From: Haliea sp.
GTDB taxonomy: Bacteria; Pseudomonadota; Gammaproteobacteria; Pseudomonadales; Halieaceae
Length of the DNA stretch: 58,016 nucleotides
Direction of reading: 5' to 3'
NCBI GenBank assembly: GCA_016704305.1
Contig: JADJAL010000030.1
Location: 1 to 58,016, forward strand
This document shows, one piece after another, positions 47,101-57,260 of this stretch (its first letter is position 1; each line of letters begins with the position of its first letter). Under the pieces are notes generated by a model, which was given only the letters and a program-made list of their open reading frames with translations, searched no databases and had not been told where the DNA came from. Made by a program: the position numbers and the translations under genes.

Positions 47101-48274
47101 TCAATTCCCTTCTTTCTTGAACATGGCGAGCATACGGTCGGTGACCAGATAGCCGCCCACCACGTTGATGGTGGCCAGGGCCACCGCGCCAACGGCCAGC
47201 CAGTTGTGCAGGTCACCCTTGCCCGTGCCCGCCAGGCTGAGGGCGCCCACCAGGCAAATACCGGAGATCGCGTTGGCGCCGGACATTGGAGTACATCTGG
47301 CTCGCATCGCGAGCGACTTCGCCGGCGAGGTTGCCCTTGCCAATTACGGTAACGCCGCTGATTACCACCACTTCGTTTGGCACGGAGCCTTCCACGTTGC
47401 CGCCGGTTTCCGCCGCCATATCAACGATCACCGAGCCGGGAGCCATGCCTTCAATCATGTCGCGCGTGATCAGTACGGGCGGCTTGCGGCCAAACACCTG
47501 CGCGGTAGTGATAACCACGTCGGATTTGGCGATGACGTCTTTCTGCGCCTGGCGCTGCTTCTCCACCTGTTCGGGCGTCAGTTCCTTGGCGTAGCCGCCG
47601 GCGGTCTCGCCGGTCTCGCCCAGGTCGATTTCCAGGAATTTGGCGCCGACGGAGCGCACCTGCTCGGCGACCACGGGGCGTGTGTCAAACGCGGTGACCT
47701 TGCCGCCCAGGCGTTTGGCGGTGGCGATGGCCTGCAGGCCGGCGACACCGGCGCCGATCACGAAGACGTTGGCCGGTTTCAGGGTGCCGGCAGGGGTCAT
47801 CATCATCGGGAAGATACGCGGCAGGTAGGTGGCGGCCTGTATCACCATCACGTAACCCGCGAGGTTGGCCTGCGAGCTGAGCGCATCCATTTTCTGGCTG
47901 CGCGTGGTGCGCGGGATCATTTCCATGCTGATAGCGGTGACGCCGGCATCCTTGAAGGCGTTTACCAGCGCGTGCTCGTTGAACGGGTCAAGGTAGCTGA
48001 TATGGATCGCGCCGCGCTTCATCTGGCTGATTTCTTCCAGCTGCGGCTTGCGCAGGCGCAGCAGGAGATCGGCGCTGCGGAACAGTTCGCCGCGATCATG
48101 GGAAATCGTGGCTCCAACCTCTGCGTACTCGGCATCCGTGAATCCGGAGCCAGCCCCCATGCCCGCCTCGACGACCAGATCGGCGCCCATCGCGCATAAT
48201 TTTTTCGCGTGGGCGGGCGTAATCGGTATCCGGTTTTCCCCCGGATGGGTTTCTTTAGGAATGGCGATGCGCAT
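47101..48274 (-). CDS. pntA: Transhydrogenase alpha subunit, with internal deletion
   Basis: The NAD(H)-binding part begins M-R-I-A-I-P-K-E-T-H-P-G-E-N-R-I at 48274 and is intact through V-I-G-A-G-V-A-G-L-Q-A and A-S-Q-M-Y-S (near 47295). There the text jumps, in another frame, to M-S-G-A-N-A-I-S-G-I-C-L-V-G-A-L, which is the last membrane part of the alpha (PntAB) subunit, ending at 47101. By comparison with known alpha subunits about 90 residues (end of domain I and the first membrane span) are absent. The gene could be truly truncated, or the assembly lost about 270 bp. Confidence 0.85.
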
Positions 48275-48554
48275 GCGGTGTTTACCCCCGTACCATTGAT
48301 TATTCGAGCTCTCGGTGAATGCCACCGTGTTGGTTATCGCAGCGCCTCGAAGGGCTTAGCTGCTGCCAGCGCGACGCGGTTCGCGTTCCGGCACCCCAAA
48401 ACAGCCGCCGACTCTAGCACAGCGGCTACCCTCGCGGGAACAATCGCTGCGATAGCGCGGTTCTATAGCGTGACGGAGCCCAAAAAAATCGATTTCAGCT
48501 GGCAATTATGGGAGTTCACCGCTCTGGGCGGGTATTGGGAGCCTGGCTATCTGT

Positions 48555-50902
48555 CTAAGCAGGGTAGTTCCGATACTCCCACCAGGGTGGCAGCAGGTCG
48601 CGATACTGGCGCTGGCGGTAGCGCGGGTCGATCAGCAGCGCATGTCCGGTATCTTCCAGGCGACGCACCACCCGGCCCAGCGCCTGGTCGACCTTCTGCA
48701 TGCCGGGGTACAGAAACGCATACTCGAAACCGGCGGCATAGCGGTGCTGGTACCAGTCCTGCAGCTGCCGTGTATCGCGGTTGACCTGCGGCATGCCGAC
48801 GCCCACCACCACCACGCTGGACAACAGCTTCCCCGGCAGGTCGATGCCCTCGCCGAACACGCCGCCCAGAATGCAGAACGCGGCCACGTCCTCGCGCTCC
48901 GCCAGCAGTTGCAGCAGTTGCTCGCGCTCGCGATCATCCTGTTGGCGCGCCTGCACCCAGACGCTGCGCGACGGCTGCAGCGGTTCTGCAGCCTGCAGCA
49001 GCGCCACGGCATCCTGTAAATAGTGGTAAGACGGGAAGTACACGATGCAGTTGCCGGGTGTCTCCTCCAGCCAGCGGCGCAGCACGTGCACCAGCGCGGG
49101 CAGGGACTGCTCGCGCTGCTGGTAGCGCGTATCGATGCCGGTGGCCAGCGCGACCTGCAGTTGCGCGGGGGCGAAGGGCGAGCTGGCGCGCGAACACACG
49201 GTCTGCGCGTCCAGGCCCAATGCAGCGCGCGACCACGGCAGCGGCGACAGCGTCGCGGAAAACGCGATCACCGCATGTGCGCGCGCATGCCGCGCCGACA
49301 ACAGGCGCGCAGGATCGAGGCAATTCAGCGTGACCGACAGGCTCTGCCGCACCTCGCCCAGGCTCAGCTCGAAGCGATAGTCCTCGCCCCACAGCTCGGC
49401 CACGCGCTGGAACTGCAGTACCTCGAAGTAAAAATCCATGAGTTCCCTCTGCCGCTGCAGGTACGTCGGGTCCTCGGCGAGGCGCTCGCCGACCGCCCCG
49501 GTAAACCCCTGCAGCGCCTGCAGCAGGTCCGGTGGAGGGCTTTCGCAGGCATGGAACTGCGGTTCCTGCCAGGGCATCTTCTGCAGTGCGAGGAACTGCC
49601 GGTTGACCCGCGCCAGGGATTTTTCCACGTCACCGGTAGCTTGCGCTTTGGCCTGCAGAACGGCCGCCTTGTCCAGCGCGGCGCTGTACATGCCGCGCGC
49701 CCTGCCGGGCAGGTTGTGGGCTTCATCCAGCAACACCGTCCAGCGTTCGCCGTCCGCATCCGCTGGGTTGCCGAGTGTTGCGGTGAGGCTATAGACGTAG
49801 TGCAGGTCGGCAATGGCGACATCCACCCACGGCAGCAGGTCGAGCCCCAGTTCATAGGGACAGACTTCAAAGCACCGTGCGATCGACTCGACATCCTCAC
49901 GGGTCAACACGCGCTGCGCGATTGCGGCGTACATCGCCGCGGGCAGTTTGTCGTAGTAGTTGCGCGCGAAGGGGCAGTCGTCGCCGTGGCAGGCGCGGCC
50001 TGGCGAGAAGCAAATCTTTCCTTGGCGGTGAGGCTGAGCGCGGTACCGCGATAGCCGGCGGCGGCAAAATCCGCCAATGCGGCCTGCGCGGCGCGCCGGC
50101 CCACGGTTTTGGCGGTGAGGAAAAGCACCTTGTCGTGCCTGCCGGTGGCGAGGGCCTTGAGCGCGGGAAACAGCACCGCCGCCGTCTTGCCGATACCGGT
50201 GGGTGCCTCCAGCAGCAACTGCCCGCCCTGGTGCACGCACTTGTAGGCCAGCTCGGCGATCTCGCGCTGCCCGCTGCGAAAGCCGCCGTAGGGGAACGCG
50301 AGCGCGACGATGCTCGCGTCCCGTTCACGCCGCGCCTGCATCAGCGTGTGCAACCAGTGCGCGAAGCGCGCCAGTGTATCGGCCAGGAAGCCAGCCAGCT
50401 CCACGCGCGTGTAGTGTTCGCTGCGGCTGAACTCCTCGCCACTGTCGATGTTGAACCAGGTGACGCGCACCGTCAGTGCGTCCGTTTCTCCCTGTGCGGC
50501 AATGATCGCGGCATACAGGCGCCCCTGTGCGAAATGCAGTTGCGCGACCGCCTCCGGTAGTGCATCCGGCGCGCCGCGACAGGTCTTGATCTCCTCCACC
50601 AGGCCCTGCTCCGCGTCGTAGCCGTCGGCGCGCCCGCGCAGAATCAGTTGCAGCCCCGGCTCGCTGTGCTGGTAGGCCACCGCGTATTCGCTGCGATAGC
50701 TCGCCGGGCGGCGTGCGTACACGCGCTGGTGCCCGGCCACGCCCTGCGCGCCGGTGGGGGCGGCCTTGAAGCGTTGGTCGATATCGCCGCTGCGATGGCA
50801 GAAGCGGGCCAGGTCCGCGACCGCAATGTTGGCTACAGCGATGTCGGCCACCTCGATGTCGGCCACCGCTACGTCAGCAACTGCGATAGTGGGTTCAGTC
50901 AT
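48555..50902 (-). CDS. XPD/DinG-type Fe-S helicase with N-terminal PD-(D/E)xK domain (one frameshift)
   Basis: About 782 residues. Residues 6-30 are five AVADI-type repeats. Residues about 75-190 resemble a Cas4-like nuclease (R-G-R-A-D-G-Y...L-V-E-E-I-K-T with D...ExK). The helicase follows: Walker A A-P-T-G-I-G-K-T, Fe-S cysteines in G-R-A-C-H-G-D-D-C-P and C-F-E-V-C-P-Y, DEAH box L-L-D-E-A-H-N-L-P, and C-terminal Q-A-L-G-R-V-V-R-R. The frame slips near 50020 at an AAA that should be AAAA. Its ATG (50902) overlaps the FAN1 stop, so the two genes are translated together, suggesting joint DNA repair. Confidence 0.88.
50813..50887 (-). repeat. 15-bp coding tandem repeat, AVADI x5
   Basis: Five consecutive 15-bp units at the 5' end of the helicase gene, encoding IAVAD, VAVAD, IEVAD, IAVAN, IAVAD. 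Unit length is a multiple of three, so copy-number changes would keep the frame. Confidence 0.8.
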
Positions 50903-52559
50903 CGCGCCACTCCACCCAGGCGACCTGCGCGGGAATTCCCTGCGCCTGAAAGTAACGCAGCCAGCGCTTTTGGCTGTCCTGCAGCGCGTCGCCTGGGCCC
51001 TTCACTTCGATCATGCAGTACTCGCCTGCTTCTGCCCCGAGCGCGATCAGGTCGGGAAAGCCCCTGCGATTTTCCGCCGGGTCGAACAGCATCCGCTCCC
51101 AGATCGACAGCAGGTGATCAGCGGGAATGACACGGGTACAGGCTTCAACCAGTTCGAGCGAAATATACCGCCAGTGCGTCCAGCGGCATTCGTAGTGCTG
51201 GTAGCGCTGGTACGCTTGCGCCAGCTCGGCGGGCAGGTGCTGCCCGCGCAACCGCGCCAGCCGCTGGGCAATTGCCTCGGAACGCTTCTCGCGAAAGGCA
51301 CTGTCGTACATGTCGGCGGGTGCGCTCTGGAACGGGTTGTGGAACACGCCCGGCACCGGCGCAAAAATCTGCTCCCAGAACGCCAGCCCGAACAGCGTGT
51401 TCATCAGCGTGTTTTCGACGTAGTGCACCGTGCGCCACTGCGGCTGCAGGTGCGTCGCCACCAGCTCCTCCACCGCGCCGCTGCCCCTGGGCAATGCCAG
51501 CGTCACCTGGGTAAAGGCATCGCGCCGCTGCGACAGGCGCGTGCCATCCAGTTTGCGCTTCACTCGCGGCAATATCCGCTGCGCGGTTTCGCGTTCCGCC
51601 TCGCACCAGGGGCTTGCCAGTATTTCCTCGCACAGGCTGAGCGCGCCGGCCCAGTCGCCGCTGCCTTCGAGAATTCGCGCGCGGCGTTCGCGGGCAGGAT
51701 GGCGGTTGCTGCGGCAGTACAACGCAAGCGCCAGTTCCCGCTCGTCGAGGCGCTCGAGGTCCCTGGCCAGGTTATTGCACAAGCGGTGCCAGTGCCTCTC
51801 GCTGGACGGGAAGTGGATATCCATCGGCAACAACTGTGCCGCCAGCGCGGGCAGTTGTTCCTGCTCGCCGGCATCGAGCAACGTGTAATGAGCATCGCCC
51901 AGTGCCGCGCACGCGAGGTACTCATCCAGCGCAGCGCGGCAGGAAAACAGACGCTGCGCACGATTCAACGCATACGGGTAGTAACGGGTCAGGCCGAGGT
52001 CCTGCAGCACGAAATCGGTCAGGCTCTGGCGCCGGTTGCCGAAAAACAGCAGCTGCAACAATTGCGTGAACTCCACGCCCAGCGGCGCGACGATGCGCCC
52101 GCTGTCGAGCGCGGCGATGGCCAGAAGGGTCGCGTCCGCATCGAGCGCCAGCTGGTCAATCGCCAACAGCAGTGCCGGTTTGTCCGCGAGCTTTGTGTGC
52201 CCCAGCGAGGCGAACATTTGTTGTAGTTCGCCGCGCGTAAACAGCTTGCCCAGTTCCTGCGCGTCCAGTGCGGTAGCTGTCACTGCCATTCCATTCGCCA
52301 GCAACTCATCGACCAGCGGCGTCACAGACCCCAACTCCGCATATGCCAGTTTGCTTTCACGAAACCAGGGGCCGGTGCGCGAAATCAGGCGTACGTAGAG
52401 GCACTGCGCATTGAACGTCAGGGCGCGGAAGACCTGCAACAGCGCGCGTTCATCGTCGCCCAGGATATCCCCGTACTGCGCTTCCACGGTGTCGCACAGG
52501 CGCTGGTAGTTGTCGCGGTAGTAGAACGGGGATAGTGGCGTCGCATTGGATTCTGTCAT
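50895..52559 (-). CDS. fan1: FAN1-like VRR-NUC structure-specific nuclease
   Basis: Bacterial homologue of the interstrand-crosslink repair nuclease FAN1. 554 residues from the ATG at 52559 (M-T-E-S-N-A-T-P-L-S-P-F-Y-Y). Parts: an N-terminal region with a SAP-like helix pair (near 90-150), a TPR-like middle, and the C-terminal VRR-NUC domain with G-F-P-D-L-I-A-L and Y-C-M-I-E-V-K-G-P-G-D-A-L-Q-D-S-Q, the PD...ExK active site. Length matches the pseudomonad enzyme. The same open frame continues past the ATG for 360 codons over the antiporter gene; that part is spurious. Confidence 0.92.
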   Translation of the reverse strand: MTESNATPLSPFYYRDNYQRLCDTVEAQYGDILGDDERALLQVFRALTFNAQCLYVRLISRTGPWFRESKLAYAELGSVTPLVDELLANGMAVTATALDAQELGKLFTRGELQQMFASLGHTKLADKPALLLAIDQLALDADATLLAIAALDSGRIVAPLGVEFTQLLQLLFFGNRRQSLTDFVLQDLGLTRYYPYALNRAQRLFSCRAALDEYLACAALGDAHYTLLDAGEQEQLPALAAQLLPMDIHFPSSERHWHRLCNNLARDLERLDERELALALYCRSNRHPARERRARILEGSGDWAGALSLCEEILASPWCEAERETAQRILPRVKRKLDGTRLSQRRDAFTQVTLALPRGSGAVEELVATHLQPQWRTVHYVENTLMNTLFGLAFWEQIFAPVPGVFHNPFQSAPADMYDSAFREKRSEAIAQRLARLRGQHLPAELAQAYQRYQHYECRWTHWRYISLELVEACTRVIPADHLLSIWERMLFDPAENRRGFPDLIALGAEAGEYCMIEVKGPGDALQDSQKRWLRYFQAQGIPAQVAWVEWRDD

Positions 52560-52697
52560 GGCAGGAGCGATGCTACGTGAGGTCTGCATAGAGCGTCGGG
52601 CCACCCAATGGGCGAGTGGCGCCAGCCTGCTCTGCGCCGGACATCGATCGCAAATCGGAACGAGAGCACAAGTGAATACCCACAAGCCCATCTCGGA

Positions 52698-54134
52698 ATG
52701 ACGATTAAGCTGGCGCTGATCCCCATCATCTTCCTGGTCACGCTGCTCGCCTGCTCGGTATACCTGTTTGGTTCGGATTCCTCCTACGGCGCGAACCAGA
52801 TCGCCCTGTTGCTGGCGGCCTGCGTCGCGGCAATGGTGGGGCATCGCGTCGGCTTGTCCTGGCGCGAAGTGCAGGCCGGGATGCTGGAAGGTATCGCGGT
52901 GGGTCTGGCGCCGATCCTGATACTGCTCGCTGTGGGCATGTTGATCGGCAGCTGGATATTGTGCGGCACCGTCCCGGCGATGATCTACTACGGGGTGCAG
53001 GTGCTCGACCCGGGCTACTTTTACGCCGCCAGCGCAGTGATTTGCGCGATTGTCGCGATCAGCATCGGCAGTTCCTGGACGGTGGCCGGCACGCTCGGCA
53101 TCGGCCTGATGGGCATTGCGGCCAGTTTCGAGCTGTCGCCGGCGATTACCGCCGGGGCGATTGTGTCGGGTGCGTATTTCGGCGACAAGTTGTCCCCGCT
53201 GTCCGACACCACCAATCTCGCGGCCGCGGTCACGGGTGTCGACTTGTTCGACCATGTGCGGCACATGCTGTGGACCACCCTGCCAGGGTTCGGGCTCGCC
53301 TTGATTATTTTTGCGTTCCTCGGCAGTGCCGATGCGTCGACGCCCAGTGAAATCGCCGAGCTGCAACTGGCGCTCGCCAGCGAATTCAATATCGGCATGC
53401 ACCTGTTCCTGCCGCTGTTGTTGATGCTGGCACTGGTCTTCAAACGCGTGACGGCCTTCCCCGCGATCGTGATCAGCGCGCTGGCCGGCGCGGCATTCGC
53501 ACTCGTGTTTCAACCCGATACCGTGATCAAGCTGGCCGGCGAGAGTGAGCACTTGTCGCGAGGTTTCGCGCTGTTCAAGGGTGTGTGGATCAGTCTGGTC
53601 AGCGGCTACGCCTCCAGCAGTGATAACGCGTTCCTGCACGAGCTGCTCAGCAAGGGCGGCATGAGCAGCATGCTCAATACCGTGTGGTTGATCATCTGTG
53701 CGCTGGCGCTGGGCGGCGCGCTGGAGCGCACCGGGATATTGACCTACCTGCTGCAGCTTGCGTTGCGCGGCGTGCGCAGTGCAGGCTCGCTGATCACGGT
53801 GATCGTATTGACCTGCCTGGGCACCAATGTCCTCACGGCGGACCAGTACATTTCCATCGCACTGCCGGGGCGGATGTACAAGGATGAGTTCGAACGTTTC
53901 AGTTTGTCGCGACTGAACCTGTCGCGCACGCTGGAGGACTCTGGCACGCTGACCTCCGCGCTGATTCCCTGGAACACCTGTGGCGCCTATATGTCAGCCA
54001 CCCTGGGCGTGGCCACGCTGAGTTACGCCCCATTTGCGTTTTTTAATCTGCTGTGCCCGCTTATTGCGGTCGTATACGGGTATATGCACTTCGGCCTGAA
54101 GCCGCTGGAGCCTGTGGCGGCAGACCTCGCCTGA
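52698..54134 (+). CDS. nhaC: Na+/H+ antiporter NhaC family
   Basis: 478 residues, about 11-12 membrane spans, no signal cleavage. Family features: G-A-Y-F-G-D-K-L-S-P-L-S-D-T-T-N-L-A and the charged pair near A-D-Q-Y-I-S-I-A-L-P-G-R-M. ATG at 52698 chosen; the upstream in-frame part is hydrophilic and unlike the family. Fits sodium-rich habitat. Divergent from fan1. Confidence 0.93.
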   Translation: MTIKLALIPIIFLVTLLACSVYLFGSDSSYGANQIALLLAACVAAMVGHRVGLSWREVQAGMLEGIAVGLAPILILLAVGMLIGSWILCGTVPAMIYYGVQVLDPGYFYAASAVICAIVAISIGSSWTVAGTLGIGLMGIAASFELSPAITAGAIVSGAYFGDKLSPLSDTTNLAAAVTGVDLFDHVRHMLWTTLPGFGLALIIFAFLGSADASTPSEIAELQLALASEFNIGMHLFLPLLLMLALVFKRVTAFPAIVISALAGAAFALVFQPDTVIKLAGESEHLSRGFALFKGVWISLVSGYASSSDNAFLHELLSKGGMSSMLNTVWLIICALALGGALERTGILTYLLQLALRGVRSAGSLITVIVLTCLGTNVLTADQYISIALPGRMYKDEFERFSLSRLNLSRTLEDSGTLTSALIPWNTCGAYMSATLGVATLSYAPFAFFNLLCPLIAVVYGYMHFGLKPLEPVAADLA

Positions 54135-54238
54135 GTGGGCTGGCGGTGCGGTCACTTTGCTGACACCTTGCGCGGGATCAATATCCTGTCGCGCCAGACA
54201 GATTATCGTTGGCGTTTTACAGCGACAGGAGAGCAGTG

Positions 54239-55258
54239 ATGACGGCCAAGACGAAAGCCAGGGCTAAGGCTAAAACCAAACCTCGAGCCAAAGCCAAAAT
54301 TAAAGCCAGGACCAAAGCCGGGACCAAAGCCCAGCCTGGCAAATTCCGCGAAACCCCCGCAGCCGCCAGCCCCAAACCTGTGGAACAACCGCTGATGAAA
54401 GCCCTGCGCGCGGAGCACCGCCATATGGCGACCGTGATGCAGCTGTTTGCGGACCAGCTCAAGGCGATTGAAGCGGGTGAACTGGTCGATACACACGTCG
54501 TGTACGAGATCATGCACTATATGGTGACGTGGCCCGATCGCTTCCACCACCCGCGCGAAGACCTGATCTATGCGCGGGTGGCAGAGCTCTCCGGGGCATT
54601 CGCGGATGACGTGGACACACTGCAGCGCGATCACGACAACACCGCCAAAAGTGGACGTGCGCTGCTGCGCGATATCGAGCGCTGGCGAATCGGCGAGCTT
54701 ACCGGACTGGTGGTGGTCAACAACGGGCGGGCGTATATCGAGCACATCCACGAGCATATGAACGTGGAGGAGAAACTCGTTTTCCCGCGCATCGAGGAGG
54801 TGCTCACGCTACAGGACTGGCGCGAGCTGGCCGAGGACGATCAGCTCAAGGCGGTCTCCAGCGCGGTGTTCGGCCCGCTGGTGCAGCGCGAATTCCGCAA
54901 CATGACGCGCAAGTTGCGCCGCAGCGTGCGCCGCGCGGTCGAACGCGGCACAATGCTAGAGTGGTTGGGTATCGAGTCATTCATGGAGTCCATTGAAGTT
55001 GTGTCCATCGCGGTTGAATCCGCGCGCGATACCACAGGTGATTCCCTGCGCGATGCGTGGCGCGACTCGTTGCAGTACTTCCGCGACGCTCCTCTGTCAG
55101 CGCCGCTGCGCTGCGTCGCCAACAATACCCGTATTACGTTTCGCCTGCTGGGAGAGGTGGCGGAAATTTCCCGGGAAACGCTGGACGACCTTTCGCGCGT
55201 CAACCAGGAACGGAAAGACCGGGTGCGCTGGCTGACTCGGAATACCGCGCGGCGCTGA
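54239..55258 (+). CDS. Hemerythrin-domain protein with histone-like basic N-tail
   Basis: 339 residues. Residues 2-36 are a Lys/Ala/Arg repeat (K-A-R-A-K-A-K-T-K-P-R-A-K-A-K) resembling histone H1 or AlgP tails. Residues about 55-200 are a hemerythrin HHE bundle with the di-iron ligands visible in E-H-R-H, F-H-H-P-R-E-D, R-D-H-D and I-H-E-H-M-N-V-E-E. The rest is a helical region with no name. Possible roles: iron, oxygen or NO sensing in association with nucleic acid. Good GGAG site before the ATG. The last 59 nt overlap the ABC transporter gene on the other strand. Confidence 0.86.
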   Translation: MTAKTKARAKAKTKPRAKAKIKARTKAGTKAQPGKFRETPAAASPKPVEQPLMKALRAEHRHMATVMQLFADQLKAIEAGELVDTHVVYEIMHYMVTWPDRFHHPREDLIYARVAELSGAFADDVDTLQRDHDNTAKSGRALLRDIERWRIGELTGLVVVNNGRAYIEHIHEHMNVEEKLVFPRIEEVLTLQDWRELAEDDQLKAVSSAVFGPLVQREFRNMTRKLRRSVRRAVERGTMLEWLGIESFMESIEVVSIAVESARDTTGDSLRDAWRDSLQYFRDAPLSAPLRCVANNTRITFRLLGEVAEISRETLDDLSRVNQERKDRVRWLTRNTARR

Positions 55259-57166
55259 GTTGCTCACTGCCGGTTTGCTCGCCGCTGGGCCGCTCGGCGC
55301 TGGCCTCCGTCTCGCGAAACTGCAGGCTCGCCAGTCGCGTATAGAGCGGGCAGTCGCGCAGGAGTTGTTCGTGCGTGCCGGTCGCTATCAGTTGGCCTTT
55401 ATCCAGCACCGCGATGGTGTCCGCATGCAGGATGGTTGACAGGCGGTGCGCGATGATCACGGTGGTGCGATTGTGCATCAGTTCCTGCAGGGCCAATTGC
55501 ACCTGGTGCTCGCTCTCGGTATCCAGTGCGCTGGTCGCTTCGTCGAGCAACAGGATCTTCGGATCGTTCAGGATGGCCCGGGCCAGCGCGATGCGCTGGC
55601 GCTGGCCGCCGGATAAGCGCACGCCCATCTCACCGAGATGGCTGGCGTAGCCTTCCGGCAATGCGGCGATGAAGTCGTGCGCGTGGGCGGCGCGGGCGGC
55701 GGCGATCACCTCGTCATCCGTGGCGTCGAGCTTGCCGTAGGCGATGTTGTAGCGCACGTCGCCGGTGAACAGCGCCGGTTGTTGCGGCACCAGCGCGATA
55801 TGCTCGCGCATCTGCTTGAGATGCATTGCGCGAATATCCGTGCCGTCGAGCAGTATCCTGCCCTGCTGCGGGTCGTAGAAGCGCAACAACAATTCAAACA
55901 CGGTGGACTTGCCCGCACCCGACGGCCCCACCAGCGCCAGGCTTTTGCCCGCGGCAATGTGCAGCGTGAAATTTTGCAGCGCTGGCTGCTTGGGCCGCGT
56001 CGGGTAGCAGAACGTGATGTCGTCCATGCGCAGTTCCGGTCGCGCGCTGGACGCGGTGGCAACCGTGGTTGCCGGTTCCTCGATCAAGCTGCGTGTGTTG
56101 ATCAGTTCCACCAGGCGCTCGGAAGCACCGGCGGCGCGTTGCAGATCGCCCCACACCTCGGAATCGTGGCCACGCCGCTGCCCACCATGATGGCGTAAAA
56201 CACGAACGCGCCGAGCTCGCCGCCGGTCATGCGCCCGCTGAGCACATCCTGCCCGCCTTCCCACAGCATGCCGGACATGCCGACGAACAACAGCATGATC
56301 GCGCCGCAGATCAGCAGCGAGCGCTGCCAGATGCGGCGGCGGGCAATCTCGAAAGCGCGCTCCACCTCGCGGTCAAACGCCTCGGATTCAAACTGCTCGC
56401 GCGTATAACTTTGCACCACGCGAATGTGCTGTATCACCTCACCGGCATAGCTGCCGACGCTGGCGATGCTGTCCTGGCTCTGGTTGGACAGCTTGCGTAC
56501 GCGCCGGCCGAACACCAGGATTGGCAGCAACACCAGCGGCACGCCCACGGCGATGATCAGGCTCAGCTTAAGGTTGGTGATGAACATCAGCACCAGCGCA
56601 CCGATGGTGGTCAGGCTGCTGCGCAACGCCATGCTGAAGGAGGAGCCGATGATCGTTTGCAGCAGCGTAGTGTCGGTGGTGAGGCGCGACATGATTTCGC
56701 CGCTGCGATTGAGTTCAAAAAATCCCGGATGCAGCCGCACGATATTGTCGAACACCTGCTTGCGGATGTCGGCGCTGATGCGCTCGCCCAGCCAGGAGAC
56801 CAGGTAGAAGCGGATGAACGTGCCAAAGGCCATCGCGGCGGCGATGACGATCAGCAGTGCGATAGCGCCCCCGAGGTCGGCGCGCGTGCCGCCGCCAAAG
56901 CCTTCATCGATCAGGACCTGCAGGCCCTTGCCCATCGAGAGCGTCGCCGCGGCGGTAAACAGCAGCGCGATACTGGCGCCGGCCAGTCGCAACTTGTAGT
57001 TCTGCAGCAGGCGCAGTACGGGCAGTAGCGCAGGTAGGCCCTGTCTGGCGCGCGAGGACATCAGGCGCGCACGCCGGGGCGTGATCCGGTGTGTGCGTGC
57101 ACGCCCCGCGCCGCGTGGCGCAACAGGCGTGAGTGGCTCAACAGATTTGACTACCGTGGGATTCAT
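55200..57166 (-). CDS. ABC exporter, MsbA/ABCB type half-transporter (one frameshift)
   Basis: About 655 residues. Basic N-tail, six membrane spans (about 55-330), then the ATPase: Walker A G-P-S-G-A-G-K-S-T, signature L-S-G-G-Q-R-Q-R, Walker B I-L-L-L-D-E-A-T-S-A-L-D, H-loop I-A-H-R. A missing base near 56160 separates the domains; adding it restores V-A-T-I-S-E-V-W-G-D-L-Q-R-A-A-G-A. Start may be 57166 or, cutting the basic tail, 57061. Substrate cannot be told; lipid or drug export is typical. Confidence 0.92.
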
Positions 57167-57260
57167 GGCCGGGTTCCGTGGCGTGGCAACTGCAGCGTGC
57201 TAGTGTAATGGCTTGAAACTGTTATTGGTATTCAGCAGGCAATGCTGCCGGAGATGAAAC

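Noticed and set aside
52560..53639. Long minus-strand open frame extending the FAN1 gene upstream by 360 codons
   Set aside because: It lies wholly over the plus-strand nhaC gene, has repetitive Gln/Arg/His composition and no domain; the FAN1 start at 52559 matches the family.
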